From the NCBI GenBank assembly GCA_963971425.1, contig OZ020517.1, forward strand, positions 13,828,501 to 13,892,500: a DNA stretch of 64,000 nt, written 5' to 3'. The notes below the pieces were generated by a model. The model saw only the letters and a program-made list of their open reading frames with translations, had not been told where the DNA came from and did no database searches. Shown piece by piece: positions 1-12,678 of the stretch. Numbering within the stretch: the first letter of the stretch is position 1; each line of letters begins with the position of its first letter. Source of the stretch: Bryoerythrophyllum caledonicum. Its lineage: Eukaryota > Streptophyta > Bryopsida > Pottiales > Pottiaceae. Both the position numbers and the translations under genes were made by a program.

Positions 1-2450
1 ATTTCAGTTGAATTTGGAGAATTTGGGGAAGGAAATTCACGTCTTGAATTGACAACTGATGAACTTATTGCATCTACTCAAGAATCGTCTCGGACTATTT
101 CTAAAGAGAAAGGAAAAAAACTTGATAGCTTTGTGAGAAGTACTGAGGAGTCTATTGGAAAGGAACCATTAGATTCTCCATGTCAAAATGAAATTGACAG
201 AGAGTATGTTTTTAGAAGAGATTTCTCTTTCATGATTGATACTGATCATGTGAGAGCTCCAAGTGATGGATTTACAAATCAGCGCATCCTGAATGTCAAA
301 AATGCGGAAAAAATTTACAATGGATTGTGATAAAAACAGTTGGTGAAAAATCATTGGATAACTTTACGTCCGATGTATTACAAGGACCCTTATGGCATTA
401 TTGAAGGAGAAATACATTTCAAAGGAAAAAATTCAAAACAAACATTTTTAAAATGCTTAGAGGAAATGCCAGGGGATCCTTTTGAGGCGAAAAGACAATC
501 CCTTTTAAAAAGCATCATATTTGAGCCAGTGAATGGACAACATCTTGTACATGCTTATAGTATTATGGCAAAACATGATCTTGCATCTTAATCACTTTCT
601 GAAGATGAGTATGAAAATATATTTTCAAGACGACCTCCAATCCTTGTCTTGTATGATGATGATATTACATATTTATTTTCATCAACAAGATTGAATGACA
701 TTACAACAAACATGAAGTACCACAGTACCACAGGTGAAATGTTGGAGAAAACAAGATTATTATGGAATAGTCTTGGTCGTCCTAATATAGAGAGTGACAA
801 GAGAATGGATTTTTTGCGTTGTTTGCCAGGAATTTCAAGCGAACGGTTGGAGGTAGGTGAGACTTCGTACAAAGATATGAGAATCAAGTTTTCTGTTTAT
901 GTTTCTATGATCACAGTTCTAGATACATGTTGAAAGCATTGAAGGCCATATGTGATGCTTATGATAATGAACTTACTTTCAAGTCAAAGAAGCAACGAGT
1001 TACAAAGCTTCGACTTTTAATAGCCTAGAGTGGGTAAAAAACAAAAACCTCAAGTGGAGAGCGTCCAAGTATGTCTATTGGTTGGCTCCGACCTCTTCAA
1101 GGTTTATGAGCAAATGAACACATTTTGCTTTGTATAATAGTAACGATGGATTCTTTGGATATAGAACAAGAAATTTATTTTGTGGGCGGGGAAGATGGAA
1201 AACCATTATAGCATTGGTGTGAAGTGGCAAAGCTTTGAGCTCGCATTCAAAATGCCTTCAAATGGTTAGAAGCTGGTCACAAAAGTCCACTTGGTGAGAA
1301 TAAAAATTGGCTGCTAGTGGATGTGGAGAAGTTTGGAGACAATGATGCACTAGACTATTTTGCTAGAGACATTCTAAAGGTCCTGATTTTCAAAAGCATT
1401 GGAGCCATATCAATCCTCAATCCGGCTAAGATAAACAACGCAAACATGTTGATTTTATTCCTTGTGATGTGATTAACCATCATTTACTAGTTTCACGTGG
1501 TGGTTTGGGACTACATTTCAATGGAAAAGCCATTCCACGGAGTGAAGGTGGTAATTGGAAATTGAATTTTCATTGTGAAGACGCAGCTGAACTAGGATTT
1601 TGCACTCATGTCAAGATTAGTGATTCTGTTTTTAAAGCAATGTTGGTTTTTTAGAAAGGAGTCCATTGTGGATGTTTGATTATCGCTATGGACCTCAAGG
1701 TGATTATTGGTCAAAGAGAGAGTACTTACCGATGTTGGATAATATCAAGTCATGGATTAGATTAATCCAAAAATGGAATGTGATTTTCATGCTATCAGTT
1801 GGAGAGAAATTAGAACATATCAAGAATTTGATGTATTTGGATAATATTGCGGAATATTATGTTCAAGTTGGAACATATATCTTTGGTTCACAATCACAGA
1901 ATATTGATTTGATTGTTAAAGATAGATCAAAAGCTATTGCCAAATCTTCTCCTTTTGGATAATATATTGTTGTTCTGCGGCACCCTCCTAAATCTTTTTT
2001 GGAAGACAATTTTGCTAAAGACAAGCAAAATATTGCTTCTTATTACATTGAGCCATCAGATGGATGGAAGATGAGCTCCAAGTTTTGAAAGGCTCGTTGT
2101 TCAGTGGTTATTGATACTTTGATTAGTCACTTTTATTGGGCAGATTGGGTGATAATCATGGAAGGATTTTCACACATGATAGAGAATGTCAGTAGAAAAA
2201 TTGAACATTTCATTCTCATGGAGGAAAATGTACACATGCATCTTTGAATTGAAATGTGGAAAACGGTTTATGTTGATAAGGTTTGAGAGGCAATTCCAAT
2301 CAAAGATCCTCTTTGGTTGGATTAAGAAGTTGAATCACTTAATGAAGACAATTTCCCTAATTCTAAAGAGAGTGATGATAAAGTTTCTTCACCAACAAAC
2401 AAAATCAAAAGAAGTATTGATGAGGAAATTCACCATCAAGTGAAGAAGAA
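1..2450 (+). pseudogene. decayed protein-coding sequence, unrecognised, open at window start
   Basis: I do not recognise this protein. One frame reads from the window edge to about 933 with stops only near 328, 589 and 931. Similar coding-like sequence then continues through frame changes (about 933-1460, 1469-1654, 1666-1962, 2186-2443). The composition is coding-like, with phrases such as DPYGIIEGEIHFKG, PPILVLYDDD and SRGGLGLHFNGKAIP, and charged residues are evenly spread. No transposase, RT or helicase motif is visible. It has many stops and shifts, so it is broken. It could be a remnant of a host gene or of an unrecognised mobile element. The 5' end lies outside the window. Confidence 0.5.
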
Positions 2451-3249
2451 ATAAACCATAGAAGGTACATGTGAAAGAGACTCTACCATTTTATGTACAC
2501 CTGACTGTCATTTACCATCTATTGAAGTCCGCACTGAAGTTGAAAATCAAGAAGATGGGGGATCTAAATTTGTTGGTCTCAATAAAGATGAATTAACAAG
2601 AGGTTAACAATTCTGTGGCTAAAGCGGCCCATTTTGCAGAGAATGCATTTGTAACTGATAAGGATATTTATTCTTTGGAGCTAGGTTTTACAGAGTCTCT
2701 ACAACCTTAGATTTATGGATATGTAATAGATCGTAGACAACTTTTGTCGTGATTATAAGATGGTTTTGTTTTGAAATGTAACGCTTATTATCATATATAA
2801 ATTATACATGTGATTTGCTATTTGCTATTTATTAATTTTTTTGTATATGTTGCATCTATGTAAATTTGAAAAATGATGTACTACTTGTACAATACTAGAA
2901 TTAGATTTCTACACTTCAATTTTAACAAATAAAAAGACTTGAGTAATCAACTTCTACTTATATTGTATCACAAATTTCACATTTATATGATTTTTTTTGC
3001 AAGCTAGATTATAAAACCTAAAATAAATGATTCCTTACATCTTCTCAAATAAAGAAGAATAATGTTTCATATAATTACATCAAGCTGCATGTTTTTGGTA
3101 ATTTGTATTGATTTGTAATTATGTTGAATAATAGAATTATGTGACCAAATTCATTTAATGTGCCATAATATTAACAATTAAATATTTTAAAAAATCCCTT
3201 TAAAAAAATGCACACGGCTATGTGCACTTTTAACAAAACCGGTATTATG
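2451..3249. other. AT-rich non-coding stretch
   Basis: Very AT-rich DNA after the decayed coding block, with long T and A runs. I see no open frame, repeat or element terminus that I can support. It may be the 3' flank of the upstream pseudogene. Confidence 0.5.
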
Positions 3250-3947
3250 TCCATGGAAGTAGCCATGACGAGACCGTATTTTCTTGTGGTTTGCTATTGA
3301 AGGTTCCGGCATTCATAAGTATAAAGCATTGTGATTTATTGGAGGATGTTACTAGTTCCGGATTTTCCATACTGCTTTGTCGTGCCTTCTGACAATTAGG
3401 GAGTGTATGATGATTTTGGCATTTGAGAAGCATGTGCAGCCATGTGCCTTGGTCCGTGGATGCGCATATTGGGCATGTTATGGATGGAAATCTCTTAATA
3501 CCAAAGAAGGGTTGTTTGCGGACAATTCCCATGTATTGTCCAGTACAAAATTTGATAATACATGTTTTTTGTGAGTTTGTAATTGTGGAATTTTTCTAAA
3601 AGTTTGTGGAGAGTTCATTATCAATGTCGTTATTACCGGTCCATTTATCTAGGTTAGGAAAGTTTTTTGAGATTAGATTGAGGTTGTTCATTATATCTTG
3701 TTTTTGGAGGTATATATCCAAAAATGTGATGGGGCCTTTGTCCGAGGTGTCTTCTATAGAAGACCAACTTTCTCTTTGGAGGTAGTATGGGGTAAGCGTG
3801 GGTGTACTCATGCGGGTGTTTGGCATTTCTATGGATATATCTAGTCCATCTTTGGCTAGTTCATCCGCTTGTTTGTTTCCTTTTATATTGACATGTGCTC
3901 TAACTTATTGGAGGGTTGTAGTTTGTGTGCAATTTTGATACAAATTC
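3250..3947 (-). mobile_element. LINE fragment, 3' part (RNase H end to restriction-like endonuclease)
   Basis: On the minus strand this matches the 3' coding part of the long LINE at 32800-33480. It contains the last RNase H motif (AHVNIKGNKQADELAKDG, better kept than in the long copy), a linker, and the CPIC...WLH..LLKC zinc-binding motif of the C-terminal endonuclease. It ends inside the endonuclease at about 3250, so the KPD and EFT residues are lost. It abuts a plus-strand 5' fragment of the same family, an arrangement expected from twin priming during LINE insertion. Confidence 0.8.
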
Positions 3948-5625
3948 AAAAGAAGATGCAAGAATTATACAAAAATATCCACAATGAAACACACAAAGCA
4001 CAAAAAAAATATGTACAAAAACACACCAAAAAACATACAATCACACACACAAAACACACAAGGAAATATGAAAAAATATGCAGATAGACACACAAACTAA
4101 GACATAAAAACCCACCCAAGCAACAAACCAAATTCCACTTACTCTAGAAAAAATCACTATAAGTACAACAATCAAGTACAACCAAAACCTCATTCAATTA
4201 ACCAAGTATACAAAATTATCAAACAAAACACATACACACCAAGACAAAAATAGCACAAGACATGCAAAAGTAATAACAAACACACTATTTGCTTCAAAAA
4301 AAAATCATAACTCACTACTACTATTATTTAGAGGAGATATGGAAAAAAATCCCTTGACCCACGCCCAATATATGAAAAACACATCCCTCAACACATAAAA
4401 AAAGAGCTAAGATGTATTTTATTCCAAACACCATTAAATTCCATCCTGAATATCAACATATCCCTACCCTATTTGCACCACTATTAAACAATACCCACGC
4501 ACTACATAACACACAAGACACCACGTTTCCACACATTGCCCAATACGTCCAAAAAATACACATACACCCGTCATCACATATCCTCTATGCCATAATAATC
4601 ACTATCCACCCCTCTCTAGAAGAATGTAACCATATACTAGACCTACATAACCCCGATTCAACCTAATGGACCATCACTCTCCTTAATAACTTATCCACCC
4701 AAAACAACCCACCCAAAATACACATTCACACTACACACTTATATACAAAAAATTAGACAAAAACCATGAAATCATTCAACACAAAAACTCAATACACAAT
4801 AAACTATATAGCTTCATCCACAGTCAAAATCCACCTCCAACACTAGAACTAATTAAAAAAAACTTCCCATATCTCCTTACAAAATTATTAGAAAAGCACA
4901 TAGATGCTCCAAACCCATATTGGACTACACATCCACCCCCACCACCTCCACACATTCCCCCACAGAACCCAAACCCACATAACTTTGATGGTAAAGTAAG
5001 TAGTATCACATGGAATGCCCTATCACTCAATACTGCCCTTCCATACCTCCAAAACTTAGTCACCAATCCAACAACACCTCCGTCCATCATCACCATCCAA
5101 GAAATTAGACTTACAGCCATTAAATCCACCAAATACATCCAAAGAATTATCCCTAATACAAGCTCATTATTAACAACACACATGCACTCACGAGATGTAT
5201 ACAACAACACATACACTATCCTCCCACCACAGGGGGTCTCCACACATTAATACCCAAAGCATATGCATTCCCGCTTAGTAACATTACCAAGATCCCTACA
5301 CCCACGCAAATCTCTTCCTATTTACAGATTCTAAAAATCCACAATCAAGCTCTCCAACCATGGCTAATATACCACATCTTTATGCCATTCCACAAGGAAG
5401 ACATCAGATTTATTACAGATATCAAAACACAATTACCACATCCATTAATGACAACCAAAACCACATGTATTAATTATTTGGAGATTTTAATAGAGATGTC
5501 AAACTAATTAGTAGACTACATGGAAACCATATCACTCATCCACAACCCATAGATTACCAATGGCGCAACTTTACAGATAACCTAAAGCTTACATATATCC
5601 CTACAGACCCACAATACTCTAGATA
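3948..5625 (+). mobile_element. LINE fragment, 5' part (A/C-rich leader, decayed 2A, N-terminal region, APE)
   Basis: Same family as the LINE at 10860. It has an A/C-rich leader of about 350 bp, then a decayed 2A motif (GDMEKNPLT at 4333-4359; the long copy has GDIETNPGP). A N-terminal region follows (4412-4666; IPNTIKFHPEYQHIPTLFAP matches IPNTIKLQPKYKHIAKTFAP). Next come the start of the APE endonuclease (TWNALSLNTALPYLQNLV, then an IQE motif near 5098) and broken endonuclease sequence to about 5625. It has stops in every frame and is truncated before the RT. Confidence 0.8.
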
Positions 5626-8368
5626 AGGGAGAGGGTAGAAGTCCACTAAGGTTACTCACTTTTGGGCAAAAATCATACACTCTGTAGTACATTTGTTTTG
5701 GAGCCCTTTGTTAACTTGTTGTTGAATGTCAACTGTCCATTGATTAGGTGTGAAGAAATCATGGCCAATATAATGTTAGGTGAACAGAAAATATCTTGAA
5801 GAAGGTGTTGATTTTTTGGACTTTGAGTTGTCATAACACATGTTGTTCTATAGGTGGCCAAAACCTTTCCCGAGATGAGTATATTGCATATTGCAGAGGC
5901 TGAAAATATACCAAATATACTACGCAGTATGTATCTTGAATCAAGGCACCAAAAATTAGGTTTTGAAGAAAATAATGGAATTTTTTTTGATGAAAATACT
6001 TCATGTATCAAGATAGATTCTTGTATACTAAAGAAGGTTGGATAAGAATTTGGAGCAAAAATCAACATTGATTTCTTATTTAGGCTTCTTGAAAAAATAA
6101 CTTATTTTTTACCAATAAAAGTCAAGTTAAGTTTTGCATCTAGAATTTTCAATTATAATGTAGGAGCACATAATGGTATGAATGTCTTCAAATTTTTTTG
6201 AAGTATTTTACCTCCTGAAACTGTCAAAAAAAGTATATTTGTCTGAATTGAGATACTTGTGACAGGTATGTGATGTTGTCCAACACTCGTTCTTTTGAAA
6301 AAATGGCTGAGAGGAGCTCCGCAAATCCTGGTGACGAGAGGCTTGGTATTAGTCACATATGCCTCATGTTTGTAGTGAGAGTTGTTGGGCCTCACCACCA
6401 ACCCCGAACATGTTCGCTTTATGATTAATGATGTTTCTAGTGGCATTGCGTGTTGGAGAGGGGTTTTAGATCCAGATCTAGATTATGAATTGTACAAGGA
6501 AATGTTTTGGATATAGTATGAGGAGGACAAGAAAATCTGAGGCGAGCACCTTGTGTTGGACCATAATCTGCTAGATCCAACTCAAACTTGCACATTGACA
6601 TCTTCTAGATCTAGATCTACTGTTGGAAGCTGACTGGAAACATCAATACCAATGCCTCTCTAAGCCTGGCAAACCAATAGAAGATGCAAGACAACAACAA
6701 CAAGTAAGGGACACAAAAGATGCTTCACCATCAACATTAACCGAAACACAAACAAGCAACTATCTGAGCTAAGCTCTTACCTATCTTTTCCTTTATCACT
6801 CTCCTTGTAACCTATATTTTTGAATTACATGTACACGATATGATTGCACACACTGGTTCACAATTATACAAATCAGAGTTGGACAAACACAGATTAGGCC
6901 TCGGCCAAGCGTCATCTGCAGCTAGCATACTAAATAGATCAAGCCCACACACCAAGGTCGCCGCAACTACTCCTCGCCAAGGCAAGCAGAGACATTCAAG
7001 TGCAACTCCAACCACTACGACCGCGCACACACCCCGGAGTATGAGTCCCGGGAAACCTGCAGACTTTCCACCGACAACGACCACCGGGACAGCCCAACGC
7101 TGAAGCCCGCCCTGGAAACAACAAGCGACCATCCACCTGCAACATACAACAAACAAGGTAAGTATTTTGAACCCCAAACTAACCTTTTTGTGCGCCCTGT
7201 ATGCGTCCTCTATGCTTGCAAGAAATCCAAGGAATCAACATATACAAATCAAAAGCCAAGATCAACGCTCCATTTCCAAGAAAAACTCCAAGTAGATGCT
7301 AACCACAAACACCAACACCACAAGTGATTGCCTAACTGCACGAGCTCTTTCAACAAAAATCCACGCCAAGATACATCCACAAATTCTTCAATCCAGGTAC
7401 GTGTTTTCAAGCACTATTTATTTCATGTCTACATCCTGAAACCTAACAATAGGGACGCCCAACCAAAAAATCCACGTATGAGAACCAAAGCTGCAAGAAC
7501 ATATGAACCTCAACAGAGATCTACCAAGAAGAATAGACGCCACCAGCGACAAAGCAACAATCACGAGAGGCTTTTAGGACTCACATACAGGCTCGCCGAT
7601 TCACAGGTAAAAATTCCTCAACCCTACCCAACTCTTTCTCCCCGCGTGTCCAACATGTACGGCATCATAGAAAAAGGGACCACTGCAGGAAACAAAAAGA
7701 CGCCAAAATCATGATACTCTACGGCAACAAAAGGAAGCAAACACCAAAAGAAGAACGGGGGATGGCAACAACAAACCAGAATAAAACGACGCTAAAATCA
7801 AACGCGACACAAGCAATCACAGATAAGTATATCCAACCCTCAAAAAAAATTCACACCATATCGGTGTTTGCCTCTCCAGGATCAAAGTCCAGCAAAAAAT
7901 TAAGACCCATATGGTAGTAGTATCGAAATAGATTGGCGGACCAGCTGCCACCAAAGACCGCATCCTCAAGAGAGTCCCCATCAACAACTTCATGGAAACC
8001 CTAATCGCCGTCAAAAAAACAAAACACCCCAAGAAAAGAATCAACAATCGTCACGCTGTAATCTCAACAGACATATTCCAATCGGACGACCCTCACGGCG
8101 GCTTAGAGAAGCAAAACCTAGCCACCTACAACAACAACACAGAAATCATACATCACCAACTGTGACATCCACCAAATCCTACCAAACAACAAGGTACAAA
8201 AACAACTCTTATTTTCAGACCAAACCCTCTTTCATCGTCGCTCTTTGTCGCACCACCACTTCTCGCAAATGCACTTGTGCACCTCAAAGAAGCAGCCCCG
8301 CACACAGCTCTTGCAATGTTGATGGACGAGGCATTTGGGAGCAGCCGCCCGAGCAGGATGAACGCGTT
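5626..8368. other. long stretch with no supportable gene
   Basis: Short open frames occur on both strands, but none shows a recognisable domain, consistent codon pattern or conserved neighbour. From about 6800 the DNA is richer in GC and CA, and several gtaagt/gtacgt sites occur (near 7157 and 7395). Intronic or degraded genic DNA is therefore possible. I could not find LTRs or inverted termini. Confidence 0.4.
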
Positions 8369-8485
8369 GGAGCTCGCAAACAACTGCCCCCACCAACACT
8401 AACCGACTGTAGTGAAGAGCGTGCAGGAGCTCGCAAACAACTGCCCCCTCCAACACCAACCTCGGCCGACCGTAGTGAAGAATCC
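8369..8485. repeat. tandem duplication, about 57-bp unit, two copies
   Basis: GGAGCTCGCAAACAACTGCC starts at 8369 and again at 8426. Both units run on through a similar CCAACAC...CGAC.GTAGTGAAGA segment. The second unit is a few bases longer. Opposite strands carry overlapping short open frames across the duplication, but these are probably not genes. Confidence 0.8.
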
Positions 8486-9240
8486 ACACTTCCTCTTCTC
8501 CTCTTCTAGTTCGTCCCACTACAAACTTTAGATGTATCTGCATACTCTCCAAGTTCTAACACTGGCTCCGTTGTTTTGACAGAGAACAGAAGGCGGCACC
8601 AACCCTTAAGTCCCTACTGAAGCATATACTGGCCGCGAGAGAGGAGGACAGTAAACAGACCCTCTGCAAAACAAAAAGACACCAGAAGGCAGCCCCACCA
8701 AAGCACGATCGACAAGACCCAGACCAAGTCTCCCGCATACCAAAGAACTACACCCGAAGGAGCTCTCGCTCAGGAAAAAGACACACAAGGACAGAACAAG
8801 AGCAAGACAACGACACAAAGAGAGCCAGAGCCTCGATAGGCCATTGCCTCACGTCTACAGCAACCCCTCGGCGTTCCAGGTTCTTCTGTACCTCCCAACT
8901 CCTTATTACGTTTACTCTTTTCCCCCTTTTCAGTCTATTTTAAGGCTGTTCAATCTGTAAGCAGTTAAATTTTTGTATAAACACTGGTTACTTGAGTTGT
9001 GATCCTAGTTTAAAGGGCAGATCTTGTAGCGGTGGTGTTATTTGGTCTATTTGCGCAACTAGAAACATCAGAGTCTTTTTACCATTATGTGTGGATGTCT
9101 TGTCTTCAACAAACCCACAAAGTAAATTGTGGGGAGAAGTCAAGCTCCAATCTTGTGAAGCGATAGCAACGCCCTTACAATACTATTTTTTTACTTGGTT
9201 TTTTTGTTGGATCAATATGTTGTGCTCATAGGATATCTTC
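8486..9240. other. no supportable gene
   Basis: This links the tandem duplication to the ORF1-like pseudogene. A frame at 8992-9231 is in the same frame as the downstream pseudogene and could be its decayed upstream part, but it has no recognisable content. Confidence 0.35.
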
Positions 9241-10830
9241 TCGTCATCAAAGGTTGTAGAAGTGATTGACTTGGTGGAGGTCCATGTTGGTGAAGGCAGT
9301 CCCCCTTCCAAACGCAGTCATGTTGAAGTTGGAAACATCTCGATTCATAAAAAAGTGAAGGCAACTAGCTTGCCTAAACTAAAGTATTGGTTAGGTTTTA
9401 AGTCTATGAACACTATTGCATTAGAATCTGGCATGCCTAGGGTACCTCTTCGTCCAATAGAAGAGTTGATCAAACGTGGAATGGCTTTCAAGTAATACCT
9501 TCCTTTCCATATGTACCCCAAGAGGAGTGGCCCTCAGTAAGACCATTTCAACTTAACCCAACTCCCGAGTGAAGTTGAGGTTGATGAGACTAGTTTTGCT
9601 TCTAACTACCACATCTCAATTTACTTCTAGATTGGTGACCAAATATTGTCTAGGGATTGTATTCATGAGATGGTTGTGGAAATATTAAGTACATTGGACA
9701 TTTCCATTGGGGATGTATTGGGAGAACTGGTTGCTATTATGTGCTACCACAAAAGCACCAATTGGAGTGGTAGTATCAAAACCCACCTCAAGCACTCGGA
9801 TATTGATGGAAAAGGACTCTTGCAAGGACTGAGGCCTTTCATTCTAAGACTGAATGAGGGGATTTCCCACTTGGGAAAAGTATGTAAATCATACAATTCC
9901 TTAGCCCTTGCAAACCTCCTTTTTGTTAAAATTACGGGTGAGAATCTGGTGGAGAAGGAATGGTTACTCTTCACCATGAAATTGTGGCCAATAGCTTCGC
10001 TAGAGGGCATGATTTTGAACTAACTGATGTTGAAAAGAAGATAGAACATGATTTTGCTTGGGTTGAAACATCATCACCAGACGAGGCTCTGAAAGTGAAG
10101 GTTTACAAAGTGTCATTCTTGAATGAGATATTTGAGCCAAGTTTTGCAAGCAAAGGGAAATTGGGAAAGAGGAGATCGCAAAAAAGAATGCCTTGATCCT
10201 AATTGCAAAGAACCTTAGCAAAGCAAAGAGTATTGAGTGCTTGAAGGAGGGATTAAGGCAATACTTGGCAAGGAAAATGTTGTGGGGACTTATTTCAAGC
10301 TTAAGAAAGGAAAACATGTAGGTGTTTGCAATGTCCAATGCTTGAATGCGGCGGTGTATAAAAAACATGTCAAAACCAGTGTCAAAATCTTTCGAAAGTA
10401 TGTTGAATTCATTGCTCACCCAAAATGTCTAGATGGGAGGAATGCCCCTTCTCAAGAAATCCTTGTAGAACTAGGATTTAATGATGTCAATACAACAGTA
10501 GTAAATGCGATAGTTGCCATGGAGAATGGCCCAAACAAAGGTCTTAACCAGGAGAACCTTAATAAGTTAGTAGAAGTTGCAGTTAACAAAGGCTCAACTA
10601 GCACTATTGAGGAGATTTTCAAAGAGATGAACATCATGAAAGGGGAGATTGTCCAAAAAGCACGGCTATATGTAGACAAGGTACAAGCAGCAATGACGAA
10701 GACACATAGAGGAGAAATGAAGAGCCTAAGAGCCAACCTCATTCAAACAATTATGGATGCAAAAGAGGAGGCTAGCCAAAGAGAGCTCAAGGCCATTGAA
10801 AGTCATATGGACACGTCAAATTCATTTTGA
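9241..10830 (+). pseudogene. retroelement ORF1-like protein, possibly RRM-fold, with C-terminal helical region
   Basis: Three open blocks (9262-9495, 9646-10023, 10237-10830) lie in one frame. A shifted block at 9960-10196 bridges the last two, so at least two frameshifts and two stops are needed to read it through. The segment around EIAKKNALILIAKNLSKAKS then GKENVVGTYFKLKKGKHVGV has the beta-alpha-beta look of RNA-binding RRM-like modules found in plant retroelement ORF1 proteins. A charged helical tail follows (about 10560-10810, IEEIFKEMNIMKGEIVQKAR). It ends only 30 bp before the A-rich leader of the LINE. A link to that LINE is unproven; it could be part of an older element. Confidence 0.45.
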
Positions 10831-11256
10831 CCGACAACACGGCTGATACTGTACCATTTCTAATATATGTTAATAAAAAAAAACCAAAAAACCAAAAAAA
10901 AACCCATGTTCTTCAGGAAAAACAAACAAATTAATAAAAAAATAAAATATATAATATTTTTAAAAATATAAATAAAGAAATAATAGAAAAAAAATACAAA
11001 TAATAATAATAATAATAAAACCAAACATGAAAAAAAAATACAAAAACAAACACAAAAATAAATACAAAAAGACAACAACAAACAAAAATACAAATAAAAT
11101 AAACAAAAACATAAAGACTTTAACCAATAAAAACAAAAACAAAACAAAAACAAATAATTAAAAACAATCCTAAACTAAAAGAAACTAGTAGCAAAAATAA
11201 AATAAACAAAATCAAAATCAAAATGCTTAAAAATATAATAAACAAAATGAAACTAG

Positions 11257-11865
11257 CAACAAAATATCTTGAAACTAGCTTCCCTAGTACTACTAAGTGG
11301 AGATATAGAAACCAATCCGGGACCCATGCCTAATGTACTAAAAAGACATCCCACAACACATAAGAAAAACGCCAAAATATACTTAATACCAAATACCATT
11401 AAACTACAACCGAAATACAAACACATTGCTAAGACATTTGCACCCCTTCTAAAATCCACACATATACTACATCAACTACATAACACAACACACCCAAATA
11501 TTGCCCAATATATACAACAAAAAAACATGCATCCACCAACACATATTTTATATACTCTAGTAATTACCATCCACCCAAACATTGACGAATGTAACCGTCT
11601 TCTAAATCTACAAAACCCAATTATAATTTCATGGACTAACATGCTATTAAAAACCTTATCAAACTTACAAAATCTACCCGAAAGACATATTCATATTCCA
11701 CATCCCTATACAAAATTTCTTGAAGAAAACCTAAGTATCATAAAACATGGGAATTCAATACATAAAGAATTATACGACTTCTTACATAGTCAAACCATAC
11801 TGCCTTCAAACGACACAATCAAACAAAAAACTCCTTACCTTCCTAACAAACTAATTAACCAATGA
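11257..11865 (+). pseudogene. LINE ORF N-terminal region with 2A-like motif
   Basis: This frame opens after a TAG at 11254 and runs about 200 codons. It starts with a short hydrophobic run (LASLVLLS), then GDIETNPGP, then MPNVLKRHPT and a region rich in His, Asn, Pro and Thr with no known domain. The nearest ATG (11247) is in another frame, so one indel separates the start from the 2A motif. Homology to 4412-4666 shows that the region after the 2A is a real conserved part of the family. The frame ends at a TGA before the APE domain, which continues in another frame at 11957. Confidence 0.65.
11299..11325 (+). other. 2A-like ribosome-skipping motif (GDIETNPGP)
   Basis: The codons read G-D-I-E-T-N-P-G-P, preceded by LVLLS. 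This fits the 2A consensus D(V/I)E.NPG|P with the usual upstream hydrophobic residues. In 2A peptides the ribosome skips the final Gly-Pro bond, releasing the upstream peptide. 2A motifs at the N-terminus are known in trypanosome L1Tc/Ingi and several animal LINE clades. The related copy at 4333-4359 has lost the essential G and P. Confidence 0.8.
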
Positions 11866-11956
11866 CTAAAATATTTCGACCCCATACCAGAATATACCCA
11901 TCTACCCCCCCAACCCTCTTACTTTCTTCCACAGATAAAAAATATTAGTTCAAACA

Positions 11957-12678
11957 ATGAAAAACACAAACATAATTTCATGGAATGCTTCATCTCTAAA
12001 CACCGCTCTTCCTAGTTTACAAACCTTGGTCACACATACAAACACACCACCAGCAGTCATAGTTATACAAGAAACAAAAATAACAGCCACAAAATCTACA
12101 AAATACATACAATACATATTTCAAGACTACAAACTTATCTCTTAATAACACACATGCACTAACAAGATGCATCCAACAATGTAGACCATACACACCGGGC
12201 CGCGGTGGCCTCCTTACACTAATACACAAAAATACGCTTTCCTGGGCAACATTAAAAAAATTCATACCCCTATGCACATATCTCCCTACCTTCAAATAAT
12301 TAAAATTGCTAATCAACCACTACAATCATGGTTAATCTTTCAAATATATATGCCCTCCCACCCCGAAGATACTAGATTTACTATAGACATACAAAAAAAT
12401 ATTACATCTCAAATAAATAATAACACTAATCACACTTACTTGTTATGTGGAGACTTCAACAGAGATATAGTTTTAATTGGTTGACAAAACGGAAACCATA
12501 ACACCCCTCTTCAAACCATAGACTATCAATGGCGCCACTTCACAGAAAACCTAAACTTCACCTACATATATATTGATACACAATACTCCAGACAAGGCGG
12601 ATATAACTACAGTGATTGGAGCCTAATAGACGGCTTTTATATAAGCACAAACAATACTACACAATACACCTCTACAAC
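11957..12678 (+). pseudogene. LINE APE endonuclease domain, main part
   Basis: Apurinic/apyrimidinic-type endonuclease that nicks target DNA to prime reverse transcription. Visible motifs are NIISWNASSLNTALPSLQ (N-terminal Asn motif), VIVIQETKI (catalytic QE, about 12065-12085) and LLCGDFNRD (GDFN, about 12435-12460). The SDHLPI motif lies on the far side of element E at about 26190. A stop after KLIS (about 12143) and later frame changes break the reading. The insertion of element E at 12679 separates the last motif. Confidence 0.75.

Noticed and set aside
4824..5243. Minus-strand open frame rich in Gly, Val and Cys
   Set aside because: It is the shadow of the C/A-rich LINE strand, which has few G and so few stops on the reverse strand.
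10868..11250. A-rich tract as a poly(A) tail of an upstream retroelement
   Set aside because: A similar A/C-rich leader precedes the 2A region in the other LINE copy (3948-4300), so it is better read as the LINE 5' UTR.
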